Shown here: positions 47,655 to 56,648 of the stretch, piece after piece
Numbering within the stretch: position 1 is the first letter of the stretch
How the letters are laid out: each line of letters starts with the position of its first letter
NCBI RefSeq assembly: GCF_001648555.1
Contig: NZ_LQXM01000026.1
Coordinates: 124,001 to 188,000 of the forward strand
Direction: 5' to 3'
From: Rossellomorea aquimaris TF-12
GTDB lineage: Bacteria; Bacillota; Bacilli; Bacillales; Bacillaceae_B
Length of the DNA: 64,000 nucleotides
Notes under the pieces: model-generated
What the model was told of the DNA's origin: nothing
Seen by the model: the letters and a program-made list of their open reading frames with translations, nothing else
The model's database searches: none
Position numbers and translations under genes: made by a program

Positions 47655-48670
47655 TGCTTCAGGGTTCAAGAACATGGTTATTTCCAACAAACCCTGCCAT
47701 CCTTTCTACTGGTGTAGTGGGTGGACCATTTGAAAAGCAAGGGAACCTTTCAGGTGATTTTGATCAATTTTATGATGATTTGTGGATGGGACAGAACACC
47801 TATGAAAAAGCGAACAGAACACTAATTGAGGATGCTGTACAAATAGCTCTAGAAAAACAGTCCCTTCAAAGTAGTGATGTTCAATTTTTCCTTACAGGAG
47901 ATTTAATCAATCAAATTACTCCTTCAAGCTTTGCTGCCAGAACTAACGGTATCCCTTATTTCGGGTTATTCGGTGCATGTTCTACTTCAATGGAAGGCCT
48001 GGCTCTTGCTGGATTCTTAATAAATCATAATGGTGCAGAATGTGTTGTAACGGGTGCTTCAAGCCATAATTCCGCAACGGAAAAACAGTTTCGTTATCCG
48101 ACAGAATATGGTGGGCAAAAACCTCCAACAGCTCAATGGACGGTTACGGGTGCAGGTTATGCCGTAGTCGGGAGCGGATCGAAACTGACTACGTCAGCAC
48201 CAAGAGTTACATCTGCCACAATTGGAAAAGTCCTTGATCTGGGTTTATCAGATCCATTTAATATGGGAGGTGCTATGGCACCAGCTGCCGTAGATACCAT
48301 TGTCGCCCATTTTCAGGATCTAAATAGAGATCCATCTTACTATGATCTAATTATTACAGGGGATCTTGCAACAATCGGAAGGAAAACAGCGCTTGAGTTG
48401 CTTAAAGAAAAAGGATATACAGTATCAGAGAAGAAATTTCAAGACTGTGGTCTATTGATTTATGGAAGTGATCAACCAGTACAGTCAGGTGCAAGTGGTC
48501 CAGGGTGCTCTGCAACTGTATTGTATGGTCATTTATTAAATGAAATGAAAAAAGGAACCTATAAAAGAATATTGGTAATAGCCACAGGGGCACTGTTATC
48601 ACCTTTAACCTTTCAACAAGGAGAAAGTATACCTTGTATTGCCCATGCCGTTTCCATTGAATATTTATAA
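47654..48670 (+). CDS. spoVAD: SpoVAD, DPA-binding protein
   Basis: 338 residues with the thiolase-like fold, including GACSTSMEGLALAG, but without enzyme function in studied homologues: SpoVAD binds Ca-dipicolinate and feeds the SpoVA channel. TGGGGGTG lies before the ATG, inside spoVAC. Operon member; spoVAE follows after 26 bp. Confidence 0.95.
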   Translation: MLQGSRTWLFPTNPAILSTGVVGGPFEKQGNLSGDFDQFYDDLWMGQNTYEKANRTLIEDAVQIALEKQSLQSSDVQFFLTGDLINQITPSSFAARTNGIPYFGLFGACSTSMEGLALAGFLINHNGAECVVTGASSHNSATEKQFRYPTEYGGQKPPTAQWTVTGAGYAVVGSGSKLTTSAPRVTSATIGKVLDLGLSDPFNMGGAMAPAAVDTIVAHFQDLNRDPSYYDLIITGDLATIGRKTALELLKEKGYTVSEKKFQDCGLLIYGSDQPVQSGASGPGCSATVLYGHLLNEMKKGTYKRILVIATGALLSPLTFQQGESIPCIAHAVSIEYL

Positions 48671-48696
48671 GAATAAGAAAGGAGGGTCACATTGGT

Positions 48697-49053
48697 ATGC
48701 TAGCAATGTTTTTCTGGTCTTTTGTAATAGGTGGAGTAATTTGCGTCATAGGTCAATTGATGTTTGATGTTGCGAAATTAACTCCTGGTCATACTTTGAG
48801 CTATTTAGTCGTAGCGGGCTCTATACTTTCGGGATTGGGGTTGTATGAACCTTTGATTGATTTTGCAGGAGCAGGTGCCACAATTCCAATTACAAGCTTT
48901 GGAAACGCTCTCGTAAATGGAGCAATGCAGGAATCTCAAGAACACGGACTTGTCGGAGTATTAACAGGAATGTTTGAAGTTACCAGCTCAGGTATATCAG
49001 CTGCCATCATATTTGGATTTATAGGAGCTCTCCTTTTTAAACCAAAGGGGTAA
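48697..49053 (+). CDS. spoVAE: SpoVAE (SpoVAEb type), membrane protein
   Basis: 118 residues, four membrane helices, with GLYEPLIDFAGAGATIPITSF, a signature shared with SpoVAC. It is one of the membrane subunits of the SpoVA complex. AAAGGAGGG before the start. Followed by the DUF421 gene at 15 bp. Confidence 0.92.
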   Translation: MLAMFFWSFVIGGVICVIGQLMFDVAKLTPGHTLSYLVVAGSILSGLGLYEPLIDFAGAGATIPITSFGNALVNGAMQESQEHGLVGVLTGMFEVTSSGISAAIIFGFIGALLFKPKG

Positions 49054-49068
49054 TAGGGGTGAAGGGTT

Positions 49069-49761
49069 ATGCCAGAATATTTAGAGGTAGCATTTCGGAG
49101 TATATTTATCTTACTTTCTTTATTTTGTATTACAAAATTACTTGGGAAAAAACAGCTTTCAAAATTATCTTTTTTTGAGTACATTACGGGTATTACAGTT
49201 GGAAGTTTAGCAGGTACTCTTTCGATGGATCTCCAGCTTCCGTTAAGTGAAGGATTAATGAGCATTCTCATCTGGTTTGTATTCCCTTTCTTATTTTCCT
49301 ACTTGTCACTTAAGAGTATTAAGTTTAGACGATTTGCTGAAGGGAAACCGACTGTCTTTATTAAAGATGGAGAGCTAGATGATGCGGCTTTAAAGAAAGA
49401 GAAATATTCCGTGGACGAATTACTCGAGCAGCTTCGAAAAAAGGATGTATTCCGAGTGTCGGATGTTGAATTTGCTTCATTAGATACAAATGGAGATTTA
49501 AGCGTTATGCTAAAAAAAGAAAAACAGCCTCTTGTAAAAGAAGATGTATTTCAAATGTTACAAATCGCTAGCCCTCCACAAGCCGTAATAACAGATGGTG
49601 AGATAGATATAGAGGCTTTGAAGGAGGTTGGATTTCCTAAACCCTGGCTAATGAAAGAGATATCCAATAGGCATCTAACGCTTGATAAAATATTTCTAGC
49701 TCAATTAGACAGAGAGGGAAACCTGACCTTCGACCTCTACAATTGGACAAACACACAATAA
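49069..49761 (+). CDS. DUF421/YetF-family membrane protein, end of spoVA operon
   Basis: 230 residues: three N-terminal membrane helices (about 6-80) and a cytoplasmic alpha/beta domain (KFRRFAEGKPTVFIKDGELD, VSDVEFASLDTNGDLSVML). DUF421 proteins occur at the end of spoVA2 operons and are linked to spore heat resistance there. Overlap in function with the second DUF421 protein at 51906 is possible. Confidence 0.87.
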   Translation: MPEYLEVAFRSIFILLSLFCITKLLGKKQLSKLSFFEYITGITVGSLAGTLSMDLQLPLSEGLMSILIWFVFPFLFSYLSLKSIKFRRFAEGKPTVFIKDGELDDAALKKEKYSVDELLEQLRKKDVFRVSDVEFASLDTNGDLSVMLKKEKQPLVKEDVFQMLQIASPPQAVITDGEIDIEALKEVGFPKPWLMKEISNRHLTLDKIFLAQLDREGNLTFDLYNWTNTQ

Positions 49762-49839
49762 ATTCATCAATAGCCCATACGAAAGAGAGTCATATTACAT
49801 ATGTTAGTAATGACTAAAGGTAAAGAGAGGTGATACTCA

Positions 49840-49965
49840 ATGCCTTACGGATATGGATATGGCGGCTGTGGCTACCCAGGAGGTGGATACTACGGTTCTA
49901 CATTTGTACTAATCGTAGTATTATTTATCTTATTAATCATCGTCGGTGCTAGCTTCTATAATTAA
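49840..49965 (+). CDS. YjcZ-family tiny sporulation membrane peptide
   Basis: 41 residues. [20 protein letters not shown] is a Gly/Tyr-rich head; a single membrane helix [17 protein letters not shown] follows. This is the pattern of the YjcZ/SscA group, small spore proteins of the mother cell. AGAGAGG lies nine bases before the ATG. Own terminator after it. Confidence 0.85.
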   Translation: MPYGYGYGGCGYPGGGYYGSTFVLIVVLFILLIIVGASFYN

Positions 49966-49982
49966 TTAAGTAGGATAAAAAT

Positions 49983-50018
49983 AGTAAGATTTCTCAATTA
50001 GAGGGATCTTGCTTTTTT
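49983..50018 (+). terminator. Terminator of the YjcZ-like gene
   Basis: AGTAAGATTTCTC pairs with GAGGGATCTTGCT, followed by seven T. Confidence 0.85.
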
Positions 50019-50054
50019 TATGCTTTGAATATGAGCAATTAACAATTCCTTATC

Positions 50055-50082
50055 ACCCTCTTCTTTATGCTTACATAAGATA
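50055..50082 (+). promoter_or_regulatory. Sigma-K promoter of spoVIF
   Basis: AC (50055-50056), 17 bp, CATAAGATA (50074-50082), full match to AC-N16/17-CATANNNTA. Known sigma-K control of spoVIF in B. subtilis supports it. Confidence 0.75.
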
Positions 50083-50111
50083 TTTATAGTTAAAAGGAGG
50101 CGTGATGTGAA

Positions 50112-50372
50112 ATGAATAATAATTTCTTTAAGAACTTGGAAAAGAAAACAGGCGTGGATATGAATGAAGTGTTTCAACTTGCTAATTCATTACAAAATGC
50201 AAATTTCAAAGATGAAGCGACTGTAAGAAGTGTTATCAAACGTGTATCTAAAATTGCTAATAAACCCGTAAATAAAGAGATGGAAGATAAAATTGTTAAA
50301 TCGATTGTAAATGAAGGTAAGCAATTAGATTTTGGCACCATCTCAAACATGATAAATAAAGGTAAAAAATAA
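50112..50372 (+). CDS. spoVIF: SpoVIF, stage VI sporulation protein F
   Basis: 86 residues (88 in B. subtilis, YjcC). Helical, basic, with FFKNLEKKTGVDMNEVFQLA and QLDFGTISNMINKGKK typical of the family. Needed for coat assembly and germination of spores; works with GerE in the mother cell. AAAAGGAGG upstream of the ATG. Confidence 0.92.
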   Translation: MNNNFFKNLEKKTGVDMNEVFQLANSLQNANFKDEATVRSVIKRVSKIANKPVNKEMEDKIVKSIVNEGKQLDFGTISNMINKGKK

Positions 50373-50390
50373 TACATGAGAACAATTTGG

Positions 50391-50455
50391 GGAGGATGGT
50401 CATAAAAATACGTTGTTCTACGTATTTTATGTTAATTCTCCCTTTATTTAATGTC
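50391..50455 (+). terminator. Terminator of spoVIF
   Basis: Long imperfect helix: GGGAGGA...ATAAAAATACGT with ACGTATTTTAT...TTCTCCC, then TTTATTT. Confidence 0.7.
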
Positions 50456-50503
50456 ACATTTAAGTAAGTAGAGCGAAGGTAATGTTTTTTGTACAAACTT
50501 TTC

Positions 50504-50532
50504 ACTTAATAAATTTAGTTTTACATACCATA
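50504..50532 (+). promoter_or_regulatory. Possible sigma-K promoter before the 90-residue gene
   Basis: CATACCATA (50524-50532) fits the -10 element; an AC at 50504-50505 is 18 bp upstream, one base more than usual. Confidence 0.4.
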
Positions 50533-50588
50533 TAAACGTTTTAAATAGATGAAGATATGGGTATTAAATCATTAAGGAGGTCATAAAT

Positions 50589-50861
50589 ATGGGATACATT
50601 GCTCCAATACCACAACATCAGTATAAACAATATCAAGAAAGAGAAATCAAAGTAGAAAAACACCCATTTAAATTTTTCCCCGTTCAACCTATAAAACCAT
50701 TAAAAAATAAGCCGGATACAAATGATGAAGAAATGCATGAAAATCATTTAAGATATTCTGTGAATACAACCAACAGTACAAACCTTCAAAAACCATCTGT
50801 TCCACCAGAGATATTAGCCAAAGTTACAGGAAAAGGCAGTTACTTTAACGAATACGTATAA
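50589..50861 (+). CDS. Unknown 90-residue protein in sporulation block
   Basis: Hydrophilic, rich in Pro, Gln, Lys and Asn: YIAPIPQHQYKQYQERE at the start and KPSVPPEILAKVTGKGSYF at the end. No membrane segment. AAGGAGG ends nine bases before the ATG. A sigma-K-like -10 element and the neighbours suggest a mother-cell protein. I do not recognise it. Confidence 0.72.
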   Translation: MGYIAPIPQHQYKQYQEREIKVEKHPFKFFPVQPIKPLKNKPDTNDEEMHENHLRYSVNTTNSTNLQKPSVPPEILAKVTGKGSYFNEYV

Positions 50862-50865
50862 AAAG

Positions 50866-50957
50866 AAAAGCGGAAACGACTTGACCAGCCCCGACAAGCT
50901 TAAGGCGAGCATGGTAAAAAGGCGTTTTTTGCTTTTTTGCAGAATGATCTTATGACA
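50866..50957 (-). repeat. Family A repeat, truncated inverse copy
   Basis: Read on the minus strand: GTCATAAG, then a GCAAAAAACGCC-type hairpin, GCTTGTCGGGGC and CCGCTTTTC, the same blocks and order as at 45364-45482. The first half, GTCTAGCTCC-CTCGAG, is missing. Confidence 0.65.
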
Positions 50958-51007
50958 TTGTCAAAGAACCTCATTTCTATTGATTTTTGGAGAGCGAAGG
51001 TGAGAAA

Positions 51008-51904
51008 GTGAAACTTCAACAATTAAATGAACATTGTTATGTTTTTACAGGAGCTGTCAATATTGGTTATTGTACGAGGGATGGAAAAGGTCTTTTAATT
51101 GATACTGGCTTGGATGATTCATCCATTAAAAAGGTTGAAAAGATATTAAATCAAAAAGGCTTTCCTTTAGATTATTGTATTATTACTCACGCCCATACGG
51201 ATCATTTTGGAGGAGCTAGTTATTTACAAAAAAAATTGGAAATACCATTGTTTGCACCAAGCCTAGAAAAATCCATACTAGAGCATCCTATTTTAGAACC
51301 TATCTATCTCTTTAATGGAGCAAAACCTATAGGAGAATTAAGGAATAAGTTTCTTGAAGGACAAGCGGTGAATATCGATTATGAAATTAATACCGGTAAT
51401 AATACAATAGGGCCGTTCGCTTTTCAGGCTATACATTTACCGGGACATTCATATGCTCAGGTGGGAATATTAATAGAAGATATTTTGTACGCAGCAGATA
51501 GTTATTTTGGGGAAGATGTTCTAAAAAAACATATTATTCCTTTTATAGTAGATGCTGATCAGACCATTTCATCCCTGGAAAAACTGTTTGAATTAAAGTG
51601 CAAAGGAGCTGTCCCAGGTCATGGAGAATTTGAAGAGCTTTTTTATCATACAGTAAAGCAAAATATTAGCCTTCATAATGAGAGATTACATACACTTTTA
51701 TCACTAGTAAATGAATCCGGTGCAGGAGTATCTTTTGAGAACTTATCGAAGAATTTCCTGAATATTCACGGGGTGTTTGCGAAAAACATAGGACAATGGC
51801 TATTGTTCAGAACATCCATAACAGCTTATCTGACTAGTCTTGAACGTAAAAAATTAATTCAGTTCATCCTAAAAGACAATGAACTGATGATTGTATCTGC
51901 TTAA
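51008..51904 (+). CDS. MBL-fold metallohydrolase
   Basis: 298 residues from GTG 51008, seven bases after GCGAAGG. Metallo-beta-lactamase fold with His61-Ala-His63-Thr-Asp65-His66 in THAHTDHFGGA, HLPGHSYAQ and GHGEFE later, which complete a two-metal site. The C-terminal 80 residues form a helical domain seen in glyoxalase-II-like relatives. Substrate not known. Confidence 0.85.
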   Translation: MKLQQLNEHCYVFTGAVNIGYCTRDGKGLLIDTGLDDSSIKKVEKILNQKGFPLDYCIITHAHTDHFGGASYLQKKLEIPLFAPSLEKSILEHPILEPIYLFNGAKPIGELRNKFLEGQAVNIDYEINTGNNTIGPFAFQAIHLPGHSYAQVGILIEDILYAADSYFGEDVLKKHIIPFIVDADQTISSLEKLFELKCKGAVPGHGEFEELFYHTVKQNISLHNERLHTLLSLVNESGAGVSFENLSKNFLNIHGVFAKNIGQWLLFRTSITAYLTSLERKKLIQFILKDNELMIVSA

Positions 51905-51905
51905 A

Positions 51906-52580
51906 TTAATATCCTTGAATCAATAGGCTTTCACCATCTTGCCATTCGGCGTATAATACGTCTTTTGGGGATTGAAAGCCTTGTTTCTTTATCTCATCCA
52001 TTAGCCAGGATTCTTCATACTCCGCCAATGTTAAATTGTCATGAACCACTTCTCCATCCACAATCAATGAAAGGGGGAGAGTTGCTTTTGTTGGGAGTAA
52101 GTTCAAATCATGTCGTTGAACGCTATCAAACATTGATTTTCGTATAACACTTAGAGTACCGTCTGATTCTAGTAGTGCATATTCGCATTCCCGTATTGAG
52201 AAAATATCTTTTGCTCGAAGTAAGTGTTGAAGTTGATTAAGATCCAAATGATTTTTTTTTAGCTCTTTGAAGTCAATTTTCCCTTTATTGATAATGATGG
52301 CCGGTGTTCCTTCTAATAGATGTCGGAAGCGTCTGGATTTTTGAGTGACATACTCTGTGAAGAAAATCAAACTGCCCCAAATAGTAATGGCTGAAAGTAT
52401 TTGTACAACAGTCGTCTTCCCATCATAAAGGGAGTTCCCAACAAGCTCACCAAGAATTAATGCAGAAATGAAATCAAATGCAGATATTTGTGTGATTTGT
52501 GTTTTTCCGAGAATTTTTGTGATTAATAGTAAAGCAAAATAACCAATAATTAATTCTACTGCAATTGACTTAATTTCCAA
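51906..52580 (-). CDS. DUF421/YetF-family membrane protein, second copy
   Basis: 224 residues: three membrane helices in the first 80, then the DUF421 domain (RFRHLLEGTPAIIINKGKIDF, IRECEYALLESDGTLSVI). Paralogue of the product at 49069 but clearly diverged and read alone on the other strand. Convergent with the MBL gene, one base apart. GGAAGGGGG before the ATG. Confidence 0.87.
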   Translation of the reverse strand: MEIKSIAVELIIGYFALLLITKILGKTQITQISAFDFISALILGELVGNSLYDGKTTVVQILSAITIWGSLIFFTEYVTQKSRRFRHLLEGTPAIIINKGKIDFKELKKNHLDLNQLQHLLRAKDIFSIRECEYALLESDGTLSVIRKSMFDSVQRHDLNLLPTKATLPLSLIVDGEVVHDNLTLAEYEESWLMDEIKKQGFQSPKDVLYAEWQDGESLLIQGY

Positions 52581-52661
52581 TATGGGTTCCCCCTTCCCAT
52601 TTATTTCATCATTATCGACTAGTTAAGATTAGTTTATACCTTAACAAAATGGGAGAAAATA

Positions 52662-52722
52662 AAACAAAAAGAACAAAACTATTGAGCCATATCGGCTTAA
52701 AGTTTTGTTCTTTTTGTTTTAT
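52662..52722 (-). terminator. Terminator of yjcF
   Basis: CAAAAAGAACAAAACT and AGTTTTGTTCTTTTTG form a long stem around about 20 bases; touches the yjcF stop codon. Confidence 0.8.
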
Positions 52723-53147
52723 TAAGATATCATTTTTTTCATTGTTTTATGGGGGATACCTGCGTCTAAAAATTCTTCAGAAGTTATTTCATAACCTAAT
52801 CCCTCATAAAAAGGAATTGCATATGTTTGAGCATTTAATTTCAGACTCGATAATCCTTTTTCCCTAGCGTAGTCCTCAATTGCGAGCATGATCTCTCTTC
52901 CTGCTCCCTTACCTCTTAACGATTTAAGTACACAAATTCTTTCTACTTTGCCTATACCATCAACGATGCGGAAACGACCAGCACCAGAAGGGCGTTTACC
53001 ATCATACAGTACAAAGTGAGTAGAATCATTTTCAAATGAATCGATTTCTTCTTCAAGAGGAACCTGTTGTTCATCCACAAATACTGTTTTTCTGACAGAG
53101 AACACTGCTTGAATTTGATTTTCTGTTGTCGCAATCTCTACCTTCAA
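52722..53147 (-). CDS. yjcF: YjcF, GNAT acetyltransferase
   Basis: 141 residues (140 in B. subtilis). ElaA/GNAT type: VRKTVFVDEQQVPLEEEID near the start, acetyl-CoA loop VLKSLRGKGAGREIMLAI, and LNAQTYAIPFYEGLGYE. Substrate unknown. Lies 4 bp after yjcG, so yjcG-yjcF is one transcript. Confidence 0.92.
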   Translation of the reverse strand: MKVEIATTENQIQAVFSVRKTVFVDEQQVPLEEEIDSFENDSTHFVLYDGKRPSGAGRFRIVDGIGKVERICVLKSLRGKGAGREIMLAIEDYAREKGLSSLKLNAQTYAIPFYEGLGYEITSEEFLDAGIPHKTMKKMIS

Positions 53148-53151
53148 AGAG

Positions 53152-53670
53152 TTAACAGTCCTTTCCTAAGCGGAATGTTTCATAGACTGTCCAGGATCCA
53201 TTTTCTAATTGATATAGTAAGTGGAAACGATCGATGGTCTCTTCATGATTCACACCCATCATGGTTAGAGAACCAAAAATATCTGAGTGCTCATCATTAG
53301 AAAGCTTTTGAGCAATTGTAATGTGAGGAACGAAGGCGTATTCTGGTTCGTCTCCCATAAAGTTTTGATGGTGCATGTCATGGTGAAGACCCTCTAACTC
53401 AGTCGTTGATTCAACCTTAAAATAAATGACATTGTTAACTGGCTGAAAGGAGCTAACTTTATATACTTTTAAATTAAACGGATCATATTTTTTGGCAATA
53501 TTTGTGAGTTTATCTGCGATATCTTTAATTTGAACATCGTCAGCTGAAAAGACATTTTTTAATGTTAAATGTGGTGGGATTAACGCATAATGAGGATCAT
53601 AACGTTTCCGATAAGAATTTGCTTTATCTTGTAGCTTTTTAGATGGGAAAATGACAATACCGTAGTTCAT
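53152..53670 (-). CDS. yjcG: YjcG, 2H phosphoesterase (2'-5' RNA ligase-like)
   Basis: 172 residues from the ATG at 53670, nine bases after GGAGGAGG; an ATG at 53679 overlaps the site. Two HxT motifs, His34-Leu-Thr36 and His116-Ile-Thr118, build the 2H active site. UPF0477 family. RNA or cyclic phosphate substrate not known. Confidence 0.92.
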   Translation of the reverse strand: MNYGIVIFPSKKLQDKANSYRKRYDPHYALIPPHLTLKNVFSADDVQIKDIADKLTNIAKKYDPFNLKVYKVSSFQPVNNVIYFKVESTTELEGLHHDMHHQNFMGDEPEYAFVPHITIAQKLSNDEHSDIFGSLTMMGVNHEETIDRFHLLYQLENGSWTVYETFRLGKDC

Positions 53671-53799
53671 TTTCTTCATTCCTCCTCCATAGTTACGTTC
53701 GTGTATAACTTCTTGTTTAACTTATAGTATAGCAAATTTTTAAAAAATTTAATATAGGACGAATGAAAGACAATTTTCTCTTTATGTAAAGGGATATAA

Positions 53800-53840
53800 G
53801 GAAAGGCAAGAGTTGACTGTACATCATTCACTTGCCTTTA
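53800..53840 (-). terminator. Terminator of yjcH
   Basis: AAAGGCAAG and CTTGCCTTT pair around about 20 bases; T-rich on the minus strand side is weak. Confidence 0.6.
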
Positions 53841-53858
53841 TATACCATCCTTTCAGTA

Positions 53859-54584
53859 TTAGCTAAACATCATCTTTAATGCTCGTTTTAAATCCGGCTG
53901 CCAATGCTTCCAAGTGTGGTCACCATCGAACTCTTCATAAAAGGATGAATACCCTTTTTCTTCAAACAAATCGTGCATTTGTCTGTTTGGTTTCAAAAAG
54001 TCCTTTGTTTTTCCATCGGTGGTTTTTACCTCGGTTTCATTCTTACCGATAATATGATAAATCGATAACAACTGTGGTTGAGAAAATTTTTCAACGTCTT
54101 CCAACACTTTTTCATTTACAAAAGGTGATTGTAATAGAACTTTACCGAATGTGTTTGGGTATTTTAATGCTGTCATTAACGAAACAGTTGCTCCTAGTGA
54201 ATCTCCTATTAATGCACGTCCCATACCCATATGGTAGGTAGGATAATGTTCGTCTAAGTATGGAACCAGCTCATGCGCTAAAAAGCGAATATAAGCATCG
54301 TTCTCCTCACCATTAGGATGATATTTTCTTCTGCGGTCTTCTACATCCTTATAGGGTACACCGACAATTATCATATTTTCAATTTCTCTATTGGAAAGTA
54401 ATTCATCAGCTAAACGGGGGATTCTCCCAAGTTGAAAATAATCCTTCCCATCTTGTGTAATTAATAGTGAATATTTATATAGAGGAGAAAAGGTAGCAGG
54501 GAGATATACCAGCATCTTAATCTCTTCATTTAATTCTTTACTAAAGAGGTTTAATTCGTTTACAGTTCCTCTTGCAGCGGTCAT
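53859..54584 (-). CDS. yjcH: YjcH, putative esterase (Fes/EstD-like)
   Basis: 241 residues, alpha/beta hydrolase of the enterochelin esterase-like D family. Nucleophile in GDSLGATVSL, acid in the region YHIIGKNETEVKTTDG, His in FDGDHTWKHW. No signal peptide. GGAGGG before the ATG. Its neighbour downstream is yjcG, as in B. subtilis. Confidence 0.9.
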   Translation of the reverse strand: MTAARGTVNELNLFSKELNEEIKMLVYLPATFSPLYKYSLLITQDGKDYFQLGRIPRLADELLSNREIENMIIVGVPYKDVEDRRRKYHPNGEENDAYIRFLAHELVPYLDEHYPTYHMGMGRALIGDSLGATVSLMTALKYPNTFGKVLLQSPFVNEKVLEDVEKFSQPQLLSIYHIIGKNETEVKTTDGKTKDFLKPNRQMHDLFEEKGYSSFYEEFDGDHTWKHWQPDLKRALKMMFS

Positions 54585-54734
54585 GTTTTACCCTCCTAAA
54601 TAAGTGTTAACGTTTACAGAAAGATTGTATCATAATCTCTTAAAGAATTCCCGGAAGCTGATTACAATACGAATATTCTTAAAAATGATATAATTTAAGA
54701 ACGAAAAAACAGAATTAAAGAGGGGAGTCATAAA

Positions 54735-55289
54735 ATGAATAAGCCAGTGCATTCAAGAGATGTAACAAAAGCGGCTTTAAAGAAGCTTAAAGAAAGAGGC
54801 GTTAGAATAGAAGATATTGCTGAGATCGTCTTTGAAATGCAATATCCATATAACAATCAACTAGATATGGAAGATTGTGTAGATAGTGTGAAGAAAGTCT
54901 TGCTTAAGAGAGAAATTCAGCATGCAATACTAGTAGGAGTTGAATTGGATCAACTTGCTGAAGACAAGAAGTTATCAGAGCCGTTACAATCGATTGTTGA
55001 ACAAGATGAAGGTCTATTTGGAGTAGATGAAACCATTGCATTAGGTGCAGCTTTAGGCTATGGAAGTATTGCTGTCACAACCTTTGGCCATTTGGACAAA
55101 AATAAGATCGGTATTATTCGAGAGTTGGATACCAAAAGCGGTAATGGGGTTCATACATTCTTAGATGATATAATAGCCAGCATTGCTGCGAATGCTTCTT
55201 CAAGAATTGCCCACAGTCTTCGTGACAGAGATGAAAACATCTCTGAGGAAGATAAAATGCATTTTGAAGACGAGGAGCTTATTGGATAA
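54735..55289 (+). CDS. YutG-like phosphatidylglycerophosphatase A family protein
   Basis: 184 residues. FGVDETIALGAALGYGSIAVTTFGHLDK and TFLDDIIASIAANASSRIAH are marks of this soluble PgpA-like group (YutG in B. subtilis), which removes phosphate from phosphatidylglycerophosphate. With cls in the same window it would serve the PG to cardiolipin route. GAGGGGAG before the ATG. An extra acidic tail of about 18 residues is present. Confidence 0.85.
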   Translation: MNKPVHSRDVTKAALKKLKERGVRIEDIAEIVFEMQYPYNNQLDMEDCVDSVKKVLLKREIQHAILVGVELDQLAEDKKLSEPLQSIVEQDEGLFGVDETIALGAALGYGSIAVTTFGHLDKNKIGIIRELDTKSGNGVHTFLDDIIASIAANASSRIAHSLRDRDENISEEDKMHFEDEELIG

Positions 55290-55298
55290 AAAGAGTAA

Positions 55299-55326
55299 GA
55301 AGCTGGTATACAAACCAGCTTTTTGT
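55299..55326 (+). terminator. Terminator of the PgpA-like gene
   Basis: AAGCTGGT and ACCAGCTT, flanking TATACAA, then TTTTG. Confidence 0.82.
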
Positions 55327-55513
55327 TTCGGATTTTATTTGCAATTCATAGTTCTTTCATACCTAATTATGAACAGCCATTTAGTAAAAATATACTTAAT
55401 TGGATTTTTTATAAGGATTTTTTTGAAATTGAGTATCAAATTTGACATAAATATTACAGTATGTGATACAATTATTAAATGAAAAATACAAATTTAATAG
55501 GGGGAATAAGAAT

Positions 55514-56506
55514 ATGAAAAAACGCAGTTTATTTCTAGGTACTGCTCTACTTCTAGTCCTATCAGTAGTTCTTGCAGCATGTGGCGGTGGAGCAGGTGGC
55601 GGATCGTCAGATGGTGAAGGAAACAAAGATGTTGACTTCATTGGTATTGCTACTGGTGGAACAGGAGGTACATATTACCCGTTAGGCGGAACTTTCGCAA
55701 AAATTATTCAAGATGAAGCTGGTATTAAATCAACTGCATCAACTTCTGGAGCATCAGCAGAGAATATGGCTTCCATTAAAGATGGAAAAACTGAAATCGC
55801 TTTTACACAAACAGATATTGCATCATATGCATCTGAAGGTACAGAAATGTTTAGTGATAATAAAGTAGAAAATGCTCGTGGTATTGCTACTCTATATCCT
55901 GAAACGATTCAAATCGTAACAACGAAAGATTCTGGAATTAAGTCTGTTGAAGACCTAAAAGGAAAAGTTGTTTCTGTCGGTGAAGCTGGATCAGGTACAT
56001 TACTAAATGCTAAGCAGATTCTAGAAATTCATGGTATCAAATTAGAAGATTTAGAAGCACGTAACTTATCATTTGATGATTCTACCACTGGTATTCAGGA
56101 TGGAACTATCGATGCTGCTTTTATTACATCAGGTACACCAACTGGTGCGGTTGAAGGATTAGCTGCAACAGAAGATATTGCGATCGTTCCTGTTGAGAAA
56201 AGCAAAATTGATGAATTAATCGAAAAATATCCTTACTATGCTGAAGATGAAATTCCAGCAGGTACGTACAGCAAAGTAGAGGGAGCAACACCAACAGTTG
56301 CTGTTCGTGCAATGTTAGTAACGAATGCGGATATTTCTGAAGATGTTATCTATAAAGTGACTAAAGCAATTTTTGAAAATACTGATAAAATTACTCACGC
56401 AAAAGGTGAGGTAATCAAAGCTGAAAATGCTCTTAAAGGTATGGGAATCGAATTACATCCAGGAGCGAAGAAGTACTTTGATGAAAAAGGAATTTCAAAA
56501 GAATAG
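55514..56506 (+). CDS. TAXI-family TRAP solute-binding lipoprotein
   Basis: 330 residues from ATG 55514 after TAGGGGGA. Lipoprotein signal VLAAC, Cys23. Then the TAXI (TRAP-associated extracytoplasmic immunogenic) fold: IGIATGGTGGTYYPLGGTFA and STSGASAENM. Binds a carboxylate such as glutamate or glutamine in characterised members; the ligand here is unknown. First of three genes, with DUF1850 and the fused permease downstream. TTGACA at 55442 may be its -35. Confidence 0.92.
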   Translation: MKKRSLFLGTALLLVLSVVLAACGGGAGGGSSDGEGNKDVDFIGIATGGTGGTYYPLGGTFAKIIQDEAGIKSTASTSGASAENMASIKDGKTEIAFTQTDIASYASEGTEMFSDNKVENARGIATLYPETIQIVTTKDSGIKSVEDLKGKVVSVGEAGSGTLLNAKQILEIHGIKLEDLEARNLSFDDSTTGIQDGTIDAAFITSGTPTGAVEGLAATEDIAIVPVEKSKIDELIEKYPYYAEDEIPAGTYSKVEGATPTVAVRAMLVTNADISEDVIYKVTKAIFENTDKITHAKGEVIKAENALKGMGIELHPGAKKYFDEKGISKE

Positions 56507-56648
56507 TAATTCACCAAAAGAGAAATGAAGGGATAGGCCGTTAAAACCGGTCTATTCTTTTGTTTTGGTCTAGGGGAAAATTTAGTTTGAATGCTTCTTA
56601 GGAAGGTTAACTCTATGAATGACTATTTGAATAATGGGGGTACTCGTA

